Below, piece after piece: positions 1 through 8,343 of a stretch of 64,000 bases of DNA (position 1 is the stretch's first letter; the number at the start of each line of letters is the position of its first letter). Origin of the DNA: Bacteroidales bacterium (GTDB lineage Bacteria; Bacteroidota; Bacteroidia; Bacteroidales; Marinilabiliaceae). The DNA is taken from assembly GCA_024401335.1 (NCBI GenBank), contig JAKSLH010000011.1:1-64000 (forward strand). The letters are read 5' to 3'. The position numbers and the translations under genes were made by a program. A model generated the notes under the pieces. That model was given only the letters and a program-made list of their open reading frames with translations, was not told where the DNA came from and made no database searches.

Positions 1-1
1 T

Positions 2-289
2 GCCGAGGCTGACAACTACGCAATCTCCTACACCAAGGGTACTCTTACAATCAAGCCAGATACTGACACAGCTATCGACGAGGTTGCTTCTGCCGACGTG
101 AAGATCTATTCTCGTGGTAATATCATCGTAGTAGAGAATGCCGATTCTCCTATCGAGGTGTTCGATATCTCTGGTACTCGCGTTGAACGTCAAAGCGAAA
201 TCCTCAGTAGAGTCGAAATCCCAATGGCAGGTCGAGGCGTATTCGTAGTACGCACTGGCAATATATCGCAAAAAGTTATTGTTAAATAA
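2..289 (+). CDS. C-terminal end of a secreted protein with MBG-like and T9SS-type tail (partial)
   Basis: The reading frame is open from base 2, so the gene starts before the window. The first residues (NYAISYTKGTLTI) look like the end of an MBG-type beta-strand repeat, common in large Bacteroidota surface proteins. The last 60 or so residues (VEVFDISG-like strand, then GRGVFVVRTG and a basic VIVK end) match the pattern of a type A T9SS C-terminal sorting domain, which directs export across the outer membrane and is removed by PorU. That it is T9SS cargo is inferred from this pattern. A GC-rich hairpin follows 28 bases after the stop. The catalytic or binding part lies outside the window, so its job cannot be told. 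Confidence 0.75.
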   Translation, partial: AEADNYAISYTKGTLTIKPDTDTAIDEVASADVKIYSRGNIIVVENADSPIEVFDISGTRVERQSEILSRVEIPMAGRGVFVVRTGNISQKVIVK

Positions 290-317
290 TAGTTGTTTAT
301 AATATTGCAGACTATTG

Positions 318-343
318 ACGCGCGGGACTTGTGTCTCGCGCGT
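318..343 (+). terminator. Hairpin terminator behind the first gene
   Basis: An 11-bp GC-rich stem (318-328 with 333-343, one G-U pair) closes a TTGT loop and is followed by TTATGCTT. It sits just after the first gene and just before an orphan sorting-domain frame. The run of T is short, so termination strength is uncertain. Confidence 0.55.
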
Positions 344-542
344 TTATGCTTACTATCCGAACCCTACAGCCGACCGCATCCACATCAGCGGCATGCAGGA
401 AGGCCAGCAGGTGCGCCTCTTCACGTCCGACGGCCGTCTGACCGTTGTCGGAACATCGTCCGACATCGACCTATCGGGAATGTCATCGGGTGTTTATCTG
501 TTGCAGGTTGGCAAGGAAGTGGTGAAGGTGATTAAGAAATAA
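344..542 (+). pseudogene. Orphan T9SS type A sorting-domain fragment
   Basis: This frame encodes an almost complete type A sorting domain of about 65 residues: YYPNPTADRIHISG at the start, a TSDGR turn, and SSGVYLLQVG with a basic VIKK end. There is no signal peptide or cargo domain, and the frame only begins inside the terminator hairpin of the upstream gene. A start can be proposed at 315 but has no promoter or ribosome site to support it. Most likely it is the remnant of a deleted secreted-protein gene, or of an older tail of the upstream gene replaced by the present one. Translation as a free peptide is possible but unsupported. Confidence 0.55.
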
Positions 543-549
543 AAGACCA

Positions 550-692
550 ATTGGTGTAGAGACGTCGCATGCGGCGTCTGTGTAAAACGAGCAGAATGTT
601 CAATCGGCGTAGAGACGGTGTGTACACCGTCTTATGCGAAATGTGGTTGAAACCAATGGTTTACAAGACGGTGTGCACACCGTCTCTACGCA
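550..692. repeat. Cluster of three REP-like palindromes with GTAG heads
   Basis: Three copies of a 20-bp imperfect palindrome, each with GTAG on one side, lie within 140 bases: GTAG 556-559 with palindrome 560-579; GTAG 609-612 with palindrome 613-632; and an inverted copy with palindrome 666-685 and CTAC at 686-689. Copies two and three have nearly the same core (AGACGGTGTGTACACCGTCT) and face each other, so the whole can fold into a long hairpin. A GTAG tetranucleotide next to a palindrome is the hallmark of REP elements mobilised by RAYT transposases (TnpA-REP). No RAYT gene is present here. Confidence 0.7.
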
Positions 693-767
693 AATAAAAA
701 CGACAATAAACAAGAATACAAACAATTAAAACAAACAAGCCAATGAAACACAGATTTCTAAGATTTT

Positions 768-1292
768 CTATTCTTGCAAACTGATGTGTTCAAATGATTT
801 GTGTTTCTGACGTTTCTTCCTGCTCGCCATCTTCCATCTCCTCCCTATCATTATCACCTCTCTCTTGCCTCCCTTGTCTCCATTGCCGTTCAATCCTGTC
901 TTCTTGTCTTCTCTTGCATATTTATCCTCTCTCTCTTTCTCTTCCACTGTGTCCTTCTCCTCCTTCTTTTTCAACATATTGCCTTTCATCTCCGCAATAT
1001 ACCATGCTCTCGCACATCCCATAGCTGTCTTATAACCCATCTCCTCTGCCTTTTTTGCCCAATATTCTCTCCTGCCTTCTCTCACCATGTCCTCCCTCGC
1101 TCTCTCATTCGCCTTTCTCAGCATCTCTCTGCACTCTACCTGTGCCGCTGTATTGGGCTGTTTGCACTTGAACTTCTTGAACGTGAAGAGCTTGCCGTTC
1201 CTCTTAGTTATCCTAAAAGAACCGCCGTGCTTGGTCATCATCCGCCTCGCACCTTTCAATGTCACTCCATCTTTCAATACAATTCTTGCCAT
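768..1292 (-). CDS. Small basic protein of unknown function with Lys/Glu-rich tail
   Basis: The start chosen is the ATG at 1292 (MARIVLKDG), because the 34 residues upstream in frame look non-coding. This gives about 174 residues. Residues 1-80 are a compact, strongly basic region with alternating Lys/Arg and aromatic residues, resembling short Bacteroidales hypothetical proteins I know only as a pattern. The rest is low-complexity Lys/Glu/Arg sequence, likely helical, and ends in a basic segment. No enzyme motif is visible. A nucleic-acid or ribosome-linked role would fit the charge but is a guess. The frame stays open against a very pyrimidine-rich plus strand, so the tail may be partly fortuitous. 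Confidence 0.45.
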   Translation of the reverse strand: MARIVLKDGVTLKGARRMMTKHGGSFRITKRNGKLFTFKKFKCKQPNTAAQVECREMLRKANERAREDMVREGRREYWAKKAEEMGYKTAMGCARAWYIAEMKGNMLKKKEEKDTVEEKEREDKYAREDKKTGLNGNGDKGGKREVIMIGRRWKMASRKKRQKHKSFEHISLQE

Positions 1293-1494
1293 ATATCTTT
1301 TCTTCTTTCTTTGTTCGCTCTCCTGTTTTTTATCCGTGCCAATCTGTATGAATCCGTGTCCCGCAAAGATAATTATTTTTTCTTCACGAAACACGTACTT
1401 TCACTTATTAAATGCTCTGCCCTTAGGCGTCCTTCGCCTTGCCTTGTTACAAACTATTTTGTCTAATAAAAACACTCTCTATTGGCTGTTAGTG

Positions 1495-1525
1495 TTTGAA
1501 TTTCCGTTTCCAGATGTTATCTTTG
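1495..1525 (+). promoter_or_regulatory. Bacteroidota promoter for the ABC transporter gene
   Basis: TTTG at 1495-1498 and TATCTTTG at 1518-1525 are 19 bases apart, the standard spacing for the primary sigma factor of Bacteroidota. The gene starts 26 bases after the box. Confidence 0.7.
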
Positions 1526-1551
1526 CGTGAACAAATATTCCTACGACCGAA

Positions 1552-4500
1552 ATGAGCGAAGTATTACTCGAAGCATTGATGCAGCTTTTTGCTCTGCTGA
1601 CCGACGTGAAGCATACCACGTCAACCGAAGGCAGACAAAAGGTGGCCGAGTACTTGTCGCGACAATTCAACTCCGAATACGTTCAACAGTTCCTCCTGCG
1701 CTACGACTATTACCTTAACCGTTTCCACGGTGACGGCGCTAACATCGAACAACAGACTTCCGACAACATTGATAAGATGATCGCTATCTGCGAACAGGTT
1801 AACCTCGAAATCGACCTCGACGCGAAGATCCTTATCCTTAACTCGCTCCTCAACTATATCCTCAAGCCTGAGATTAGCATCGAGGAGGAACGATTTGTCG
1901 ATACACTGGCTAATAACCTCCGTATCCCTGCTAACGACTATTGGGCCTTGAAGACTTTTACGCTTCAGGATCCTATGTATATTGTCGACAAGAGCCGACT
2001 GCTTCTCATCAACGGACAGCCTCATAAGCCTCATCCCGATGTTAAGCATATATACAACTCTAAACAAGGCGTCAGCGTCTGGGTGCTTCACATGAGGGCT
2101 ACCAATACCTTCCTCTTTAAGTACAACGGCGAACGTAACCTCTACCTCAACGGCCATAAGGTGGAGATAGGCAAGGTCTATCCTATGGAGCCTGGCTCTG
2201 TTATCAACACTTCTCATGTTAAGCCTGTTTACTATGGCCATATCGCAGAGAAGTTCATCTCTAAGCAAGACCACGGCCGTATCATATATAAGGCTGTCGA
2301 TATACAGTATAAGTTCAGCGACTCCAACATTGGTATCCATAAGTTCAGCTTCTTTGGCAAAAGTGGTCAGCTTGTGGGTATAATGGGCGGATCGGGTACC
2401 GGTAAGTCTACTTTGCTCAACCTGATGAATGGTAATAATAAGCTCTCTAGCGGATCTATTACCATCAACGGCTACGACATGACTAAGGATAGCGACGCTC
2501 TCCGCGGTGTTATCGGTTATGTCCCTCAGGATGATATACTCAACGAGGAACTGACGGTTTACGAAAACCTCATCTTCAACGCTAAGCTGATATTCAGCGA
2601 TAAGTCGTTGAGCGAAAAGGAGGCACTCATCGAAAGGGCTCTCTACGACTTCGACCTTGTCGAGGCTCGCGACCTTAAGGTGGGTAACCCTCTCAATAAG
2701 ATACTTAGCGGCGGACAGCGTAAGCGTCTCAATATCGCTCTCGAACTTATGCGAGAGCCTTCTATACTGTTCGTTGACGAACCGACATCGGGCCTCTCTT
2801 CTATCGACTCCGAAAAGGTCATGATGCTCCTCAAGCGACAGGTGCTTAAGGGTAAGCTCGTGATAATCAACATACATCAGCCTAATAGCGACCTGTATAA
2901 GCTTCTCGATAAACTGCTTATCATCGACCAGGGTGGACGCATAGTCTACAATGGTAACCCTATGAACGCCATTGTCTACTTCAAGCGTAAGGCTCATTAC
3001 GTTAACCCTGAAGAGAGGGAATGCCTCACTTGCGGCAACGTGAAGACGGAACAGCCTTTGCGCATCCTCGAGGCTCGTATGGTCGACCCTAGTGGTAAGG
3101 TTATCCGTAAGCGTAAGGTCAGCGCCGAAGAGTGGTATAAGCAGTATTGCGACGAGTTCGAGGCTTCTTTCGACTGGAAATACAAGGAGAAGGTGCAGAA
3201 GGAGAAACTGCCGGCCAACCTCTATAACATACCTGGCCGTTGGGAACAGTTTAAGACTTATATGCATCGCGACGCTCTCAAGAAGATAAAGGATACTCAG
3301 TATATGCTTATCAACATTCTTGAGGTGCCTATACTTGCCTTCCTCCTGGCGTTCGCTACCCGACATCTTAACGAGGCTGGTGTCTATTCTTTCTTCTCTA
3401 ATAGCAACATCCCTACCTACATATTCATGTGCGTCATTGTCGCCATCTTCGTTGGTCTCAATGTCAGCGCCGAGGAGATGATAAAGGATAGGAAACTGCT
3501 CATGCGCGAACAGTTCCTTAACCTCAGCCGCTTCGCTTATCTTAATAGTAAGATTGTCAACCTTATGGCTATCGCTGCCTTCCAGTCGTTGTGTCTGGTC
3601 CTCATCGGCAATACTATACTAGAGGTGGACGGGACGTTGTGGCTAGGCTACTGGCTCGTGCTGTTCTCTACGTTCGTACATGCCATAATGCTCGGACTCA
3701 ACATAAGTAGCGGCCTCAAGTCGGCTGTGGCTATCTATGTCTCTATCCCTCTCGTCCTAGTGCCTCAGCTGCTCTTTAGTGGCACTATGGTGAGCTTCGA
3801 TAAGCTCCATCCTACGATTTCCAACCGCGAATTCGTGCCTCATATCAGCGATGTCATGGTGTCTCGTTGGGCCTACGAGGCTCTCGCCGTTCATCAGTTC
3901 AAGGATAATGAATATGAGTCTCATTTCTTCTGGGCTGAACAGAAACGTAGCGAGGCGTCATACGCTACCTCTACATGGATACCTGAGCTTCGCAAACTCA
4001 ACGATAGATGCGAAAAGATGCGCAAGGACGGCGACGCGAACCTCAAGCAGTCTTCCGAAATGCTCTTCACCGAGATGAGTAAGCTGGCTTCTACTCGACT
4101 TAAGAAGTTCCCTAAGCTGCTGCGTATGCTGATGTCTCCTAAATATGATGAGACTAGCTATGAATTTGTGAGCCAGCAGCTCGACTTGCTTAAGCAACGT
4201 TATGCCGAACAGTTCGATGTCTACAATAGACGTTGCGACAGTATCCGCACTAATCTGGCTGCTCAGCTTGGCGGTGTCGAGGCTCTCACTCAGCTTAAGA
4301 ACGAGAACGCTAATGAGGCTCTGAGCAATATCGTGCTCAACAAACACGACTATAATCAGATATCTATCTACCCCGACCTGATGGTCCGTAAGAAACAGCC
4401 TATCTACAACATACCCGACAACCATTGGGGTCGCGCTCATTTCTATGCTCCTTATAAGCGCTTCGCACAACTCAAGATACCGACAATAGTCTATAACCTC

Positions 4501-4632
4501 ATAGAGATCTGGCTCGTGACAGCTGTGTTCTATGTGACTCTCTACTTCGATCTGTTACGTAAACTACTCGCTTATATCGAAAAGGGTAAGAAACTGCGCC
4601 ACCATAAGATGTTGCAGAAACTGAGAGGGTAA
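1552..4632 (+). CDS. ABCG-like ABC transporter with N-terminal TerB-like and FHA-like regions
   Basis: A 1026-residue fused ATPase-permease. The ATPase has Walker A (GGSGTGKS, about 279-286), an LSGGQRKR signature at about 385-392 and Walker B (LFVDEP, D409). The signature and the following PTSGLSS are typical of the ABCG/White type. Before the ATPase, residues 1-130 are helical and TerB-like, and about 165-235 resemble an FHA fold. The C-terminal half has hydrophobic segments near 595-770 of ABC-2 type, a charged soluble stretch near 790-940 and one more membrane segment near 985-1003. The substrate is unknown; export of a lipid or hydrophobic compound is likely from the family and from the next gene, pssA, which begins 44 bases downstream. 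It has its own promoter. Confidence 0.85.
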   Translation: MSEVLLEALMQLFALLTDVKHTTSTEGRQKVAEYLSRQFNSEYVQQFLLRYDYYLNRFHGDGANIEQQTSDNIDKMIAICEQVNLEIDLDAKILILNSLLNYILKPEISIEEERFVDTLANNLRIPANDYWALKTFTLQDPMYIVDKSRLLLINGQPHKPHPDVKHIYNSKQGVSVWVLHMRATNTFLFKYNGERNLYLNGHKVEIGKVYPMEPGSVINTSHVKPVYYGHIAEKFISKQDHGRIIYKAVDIQYKFSDSNIGIHKFSFFGKSGQLVGIMGGSGTGKSTLLNLMNGNNKLSSGSITINGYDMTKDSDALRGVIGYVPQDDILNEELTVYENLIFNAKLIFSDKSLSEKEALIERALYDFDLVEARDLKVGNPLNKILSGGQRKRLNIALELMREPSILFVDEPTSGLSSIDSEKVMMLLKRQVLKGKLVIINIHQPNSDLYKLLDKLLIIDQGGRIVYNGNPMNAIVYFKRKAHYVNPEERECLTCGNVKTEQPLRILEARMVDPSGKVIRKRKVSAEEWYKQYCDEFEASFDWKYKEKVQKEKLPANLYNIPGRWEQFKTYMHRDALKKIKDTQYMLINILEVPILAFLLAFATRHLNEAGVYSFFSNSNIPTYIFMCVIVAIFVGLNVSAEEMIKDRKLLMREQFLNLSRFAYLNSKIVNLMAIAAFQSLCLVLIGNTILEVDGTLWLGYWLVLFSTFVHAIMLGLNISSGLKSAVAIYVSIPLVLVPQLLFSGTMVSFDKLHPTISNREFVPHISDVMVSRWAYEALAVHQFKDNEYESHFFWAEQKRSEASYATSTWIPELRKLNDRCEKMRKDGDANLKQSSEMLFTEMSKLASTRLKKFPKLLRMLMSPKYDETSYEFVSQQLDLLKQRYAEQFDVYNRRCDSIRTNLAAQLGGVEALTQLKNENANEALSNIVLNKHDYNQISIYPDLMVRKKQPIYNIPDNHWGRAHFYAPYKRFAQLKIPTIVYNLIEIWLVTAVFYVTLYFDLLRKLLAYIEKGKKLRHHKMLQKLRG

Positions 4633-4676
4633 TAACGTAAATAAGATAACTCAAATAAAAACTTATATCATATACC

Positions 4677-5399
4677 ATGAATATCAAGAAACATATTCCT
4701 AACTCAATAACATCCATGAATCTCTTCTGTGGCATCGTGGCTACAGTATGCGCCGTTAGCGGCCTGATTCAGGAGGCTGCCCTGCTCATATTTGCTGGGG
4801 CCTTGTTCGACTTCTTTGATGGCTTCGCTGCACGACAGCTCGGTGTCAGCAGCCCTATAGGTAAGGAACTCGACTCTCTTGCCGATGTGGTCTCTTTCGC
4901 TATAGCTCCTGCCGCATTGTACTCTACTTATATGAAGTATATTGTTACGGGCGACTGGTACATCAATATCTATCATCTTAGCTGGGAATGCCGCTTCTGG
5001 GTCCTCGCGCCTTTTGTACTTGGCATATTCGGCGCTCTCCGTCTGGCGAAGTTCAATCTCGATGAACGTCAGACTGAGAATTTCCTCGGACTGACAACTA
5101 CGGCTACCGGACTATTCACGGCTTCGCTTATGTGGTATATCGTCGATCATCTCGGCTCTTTCCATTGGGTTCACCCTTGGATGATCATGATGATGATATT
5201 CATATTCTGTGTTCTCCTTGTTAGCGAAGTGCCGATGTTCTCGCTCAAGGTGAAGCATTTCTCTTGGAAGGGTAACGAACTGCGTTTCATACTGCTCATC
5301 GTGGGCGCTGTCTCTATAGCTTTGTTCGGCTTGGGTGGCGTGGCGCTTACAATCTTGCTCTATACGCTTTTCTCTCTCGTTAGCTATATATTCAACTAA
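4677..5399 (+). CDS. pssA: CDP-diacylglycerol--serine O-phosphatidyltransferase
   Basis: This enzyme joins CDP-diacylglycerol and L-serine to make phosphatidylserine, the precursor of phosphatidylethanolamine, in the inner membrane. The 240-residue protein carries the complete CDP-alcohol phosphatidyltransferase motif D48-G49-x2-A52-R53-x8-G62-x3-D66-x3-D70, whose aspartates bind the metal and the substrate. Several hydrophobic segments fit an integral membrane protein. It lies between the large ABC transporter and an anchored protein of unknown function with short gaps (44 and 9 bases), so the three are probably one transcript. No psd gene is near. Confidence 0.93.
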   Translation: MNIKKHIPNSITSMNLFCGIVATVCAVSGLIQEAALLIFAGALFDFFDGFAARQLGVSSPIGKELDSLADVVSFAIAPAALYSTYMKYIVTGDWYINIYHLSWECRFWVLAPFVLGIFGALRLAKFNLDERQTENFLGLTTTATGLFTASLMWYIVDHLGSFHWVHPWMIMMMIFIFCVLLVSEVPMFSLKVKHFSWKGNELRFILLIVGAVSIALFGLGGVALTILLYTLFSLVSYIFN

Positions 5400-5408
5400 C
5401 TCTCTGTT

Positions 5409-8072
5409 ATGAAGAAGTGGCTGTATATCATTGGTGGCGTGGCGCTGATATCTATTGTCGGCGTTGTCATCCTATGGCTTAACGCTAACCGCCGCTACGA
5501 TAATAATAACCCACTTCATTATATCCCTTCATCGGCTGTCGCTGTCCTCAAGGTTAACGGTGCTGAGAAATATCTCATGTCTATGGGTATGTCCGAATAC
5601 CACAACGACATTGAGTTCGCTGAGTTCGACAAGGTTATCTCTTCTGTTATCGAGAAGGCCTACTCTACATTCTCCGTGGCTATACAGCAGCCTCCTTCTC
5701 TCGGACAACGTACGCTCTACATCTCGCTTCATCCGTCAGCCTCTAATAAGGCAGATATATTGCTTATGTCTTTCCCGCTCAACAACTACGCGGATGGCAC
5801 TAGCATCATTAGCGCGCTCGAAGAGTCTGAAGTCACTAATGCTACCGATACCATTGTCGGTGGACAGTCTGCTGTTTGCATCCATTCTGGTAAGTACAAC
5901 CTTTATGTCGCTATAAGTAATGGTTGCATGTTCGCCTCCTTAGACGCTTCGCTTCTCGCTGAGGTGATCGTCGAAGGCAAGGGTACGCTTCATGATGATG
6001 CTTGCTTCACTACTCTCGAACGCACTTCATCTCCTTCTGCACCTGTCGCTGCCTTTGTCAATATGGCGGCTCTTGATAGCATCTCTTTGGGCTGTCTGTC
6101 TCATCGTCAGCTGTCTCAGTATGGCTCTTGGGTGGAGATGGATTTCGACTTCTCTAAGCAGTCCCTGACTACCAATGGCTTCATGACGTCTGCCGGCTAT
6201 TCTATAGTGTCGGCTCTGGCTTCTCATAAGCCTACTCGTTTCAATGCCGACGATGTCATCCCTTCTTGCGCTCAGATGTTCATAAGCATCGCAGCTTCTC
6301 CTCGTGGCCTGGCCGATGATGCGTATGTCAAATATCTCAATAGCTCTAATCTGTTCGATTCCTATTCGGCTCGCCGTAAGGCTTGTATAGACAAGACTGG
6401 CGTTGATGTGGAGGAACATCTGTCACAGGTGTTCTCTGGTGAGATGGCTCTCTTCAGCAATTCGGCTTCTCTGACTGATAGCGCTAACGCTTGTCTCATC
6501 GTCAATGCTTCTAACGGCACTATCGCTCAAGCTGCTCTCAATAGCGTGATATGCGCCACTCATCATATCGAATCGGCCCGACAGGTTGATGTGCTCTCTC
6601 CTGTACCTTCCTTGGGCGTTCCTGTCTATGAGGGCCTCGACGACTCTGACGATGTGTTCTTCTTGTCTGACTTCCTGCCTTATGTCCCAAGAAGGTTCTA
6701 TATAAGGTATGAGAATACTCTTATGATTGCCGATAATAAGGCGACTCTCAAACGTGCTCTCTATGAGACTTTGCTCAACCGCACTTTCTCTAACGATGCC
6801 GACTTCCGTAAGTTCCGCTCTAATTTCACCGATGAGAATGTGCTCTTCGGCTATTGCAGCAGTTCTGCAATGAAGGAGATAGTTTCGTCACAAGGCGTAG
6901 CCGAGGCTTCTAGTGTCAAGAATATCACTAATTTCTATGGGTTCGGCGTCCAGGTGTCTAGCCTCAGCCAACTCCCTTATATCACTGCCTGCGGCTTCTA
7001 TGAGCCTGGACGTGTCGATATGCCACCTACTCTGTGGCAGAGCAAGATCGATACTACTATCGTTGGTAAACCGTATGCTGTCCTTAACCATAACACTGGC
7101 GAGACGGAGTTCTTCGTTCAAGATGCTTCTAATAGTATCTATCTCGTCAACGCCTCTGGACTAGTGCTCTGGAATAGAAAGCTTGATAGCCCTATAGTGG
7201 GCGATGTGGTCCAGATCGACTATTATAACAATAAGAAACTACAGTATCTCTTTGCTACTAGGAACTGCGTCCATCTTATCGACCGCAATGGCAATAACAC
7301 CGCTAAATTCCCTATCCACCTTCAAAGCGAGGCTGTCGGTAGCGTCACTTATCTCGACTATGGAATTAACAGCGATTTCCGTGTCTTTGTGCCTTGCCGC
7401 GACAAGAAGATTGCTCTGTTCGATAAGAACTGTAAGCCTGTCGAAGGCTGGGAGATGAAGAACACTGAGGGCTTTGTTGTCAACTCTATCGATCATTGGA
7501 TAAGTAATAATAAGGACTATCTTATCAGCAAGGACGATTTCCGACTTTACATTACCGACCGTCGTGGCAATGAACGCGTGAAGCTTCAGCCTATGGCTCC
7601 TAACGCCAACAGTAGGGTATATGTGGCAAAGGCTAACTCTCCTGAGGCTGCTTTTGTGACGTCAACAGCCGACGGTAAGATGGCTCGCATCGATATCGCT
7701 TCTTCTAGTATCTCTACTATAGAGATTGATAGCATAGGGGGAACAGACCACTATATGTTTAAGCTTAATGGTGAAGATTCATTTGTCTTTATCAATAACA
7801 AAAACATTGTTCAAACCGATGACAGAGGAAATGTGGTTTCTGTTAAGTCTATCTACCTCTCTAGCGTCGACTGGGCCACTATAACTAGCGATAATAGATT
7901 GGCCGTATGGGATAAGAATGAGTCGTTAGGCTATCTGTTTGAATGTAATGGACGTCTTGTCGACGGATTCCCTATTCCTGCTAAGAGTCCTTTCGCTGTA
8001 TCCGTTAAAGATGAATCATGCAACATAATTGTTGCAGGTGATAACGGAATTCTCAATAATTATATTAAATAA
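5409..8072 (+). CDS. Large membrane-anchored protein of unknown function (DUF3352-like, propeller-like tail)
   Basis: An 887-residue protein with one N-terminal membrane segment (about residues 4-24) and the remainder predicted outside the cytoplasm. Residues 40-550 have the look of DUF3352-type proteins: alternating strands and helices with repeated VAAFVNM/AVLKVNG-like strands. Residues 560-885 hold repeated short blocks ending in Asp-Arg-x-Gly-Asn or similar (for example LIDRNGN, ITDRRGNER, QTDDRGNV), as in a beta-propeller. No catalytic motif is visible. It starts 9 bases after pssA, so it is probably cotranscribed with that lipid gene and the ABC transporter. The family call is tentative. 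Confidence 0.7.
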   Translation: MKKWLYIIGGVALISIVGVVILWLNANRRYDNNNPLHYIPSSAVAVLKVNGAEKYLMSMGMSEYHNDIEFAEFDKVISSVIEKAYSTFSVAIQQPPSLGQRTLYISLHPSASNKADILLMSFPLNNYADGTSIISALEESEVTNATDTIVGGQSAVCIHSGKYNLYVAISNGCMFASLDASLLAEVIVEGKGTLHDDACFTTLERTSSPSAPVAAFVNMAALDSISLGCLSHRQLSQYGSWVEMDFDFSKQSLTTNGFMTSAGYSIVSALASHKPTRFNADDVIPSCAQMFISIAASPRGLADDAYVKYLNSSNLFDSYSARRKACIDKTGVDVEEHLSQVFSGEMALFSNSASLTDSANACLIVNASNGTIAQAALNSVICATHHIESARQVDVLSPVPSLGVPVYEGLDDSDDVFFLSDFLPYVPRRFYIRYENTLMIADNKATLKRALYETLLNRTFSNDADFRKFRSNFTDENVLFGYCSSSAMKEIVSSQGVAEASSVKNITNFYGFGVQVSSLSQLPYITACGFYEPGRVDMPPTLWQSKIDTTIVGKPYAVLNHNTGETEFFVQDASNSIYLVNASGLVLWNRKLDSPIVGDVVQIDYYNNKKLQYLFATRNCVHLIDRNGNNTAKFPIHLQSEAVGSVTYLDYGINSDFRVFVPCRDKKIALFDKNCKPVEGWEMKNTEGFVVNSIDHWISNNKDYLISKDDFRLYITDRRGNERVKLQPMAPNANSRVYVAKANSPEAAFVTSTADGKMARIDIASSSISTIEIDSIGGTDHYMFKLNGEDSFVFINNKNIVQTDDRGNVVSVKSIYLSSVDWATITSDNRLAVWDKNESLGYLFECNGRLVDGFPIPAKSPFAVSVKDESCNIIVAGDNGILNNYIK

Positions 8073-8270
8073 TATTAAATCAAAAGGCATATAATTTCGC
8101 CTTCTAATGCACATATTCTTGTATGTGTATGCATATTTTACATGTATTTATCTACTATGTGTACGATTTTACATACAAATCAGCTGTGATATGTATATTT
8201 TTATGCATTTATATTCACATCTATGTCCCATATCAGAATAAATCCGAATATTAAATGACATTAAGCATGT
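8073..8270. other. AT-rich intergenic stretch upstream of the Crp/Fnr gene
   Basis: About 200 bases of very AT-rich sequence with several ATGTGTA/TACAT-like words, including the palindrome TACATGTA at 8139-8146, and a TGTGAT (8185-8190) and TTCACA (8214-8219) pair too far apart for a normal Crp site. No gene is seen. Autoregulatory sites for the downstream regulator are possible but not shown. Confidence 0.35.
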
Positions 8271-8301
8271 TTTGGTGTAACAAATATTTCTATTAATTTT
8301 G
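8271..8301 (+). promoter_or_regulatory. Promoter of the Crp/Fnr gene; fixes its start
   Basis: TTTG at 8271-8274 and TAATTTTG at 8294-8301 are separated by 19 bases. The box overlaps a possible upstream TTG start at 8299, so translation must begin downstream, at the ATG at 8344. Confidence 0.72.
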
Positions 8302-8343
8302 AAATCACTTAGAACTTATTATAACCCAAATTTATTGACTAAC

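Noticed and set aside
293..535. An 80-residue frame overlapping the orphan sorting domain
   Set aside because: Arg/His-rich frame-shifted reading of the same DNA; the other frame shows the real domain pattern.
550..692. Palindromic repeats considered as a CRISPR array
   Set aside because: Only three copies, different orientation, irregular spacing and no spacers or cas genes; the REP explanation fits better.
801..1530. Long plus-strand frames rich in Leu, Ser, Cys and Pro
   Set aside because: They are the complement of the Lys/Glu-rich minus-strand gene and its upstream region, and have no signal peptide or domain logic.
1621..3366. A 581-residue open frame antisense to the ABC transporter gene
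   Set aside because: It lies completely inside a well-supported gene, has no recognisable domain or promoter, and follows from the codon use of the sense gene.
8185..8219. TGTGAT and TTCACA as a Crp-type operator
   Set aside because: The half sites are more than 20 bases apart, too wide for a Crp dimer site.
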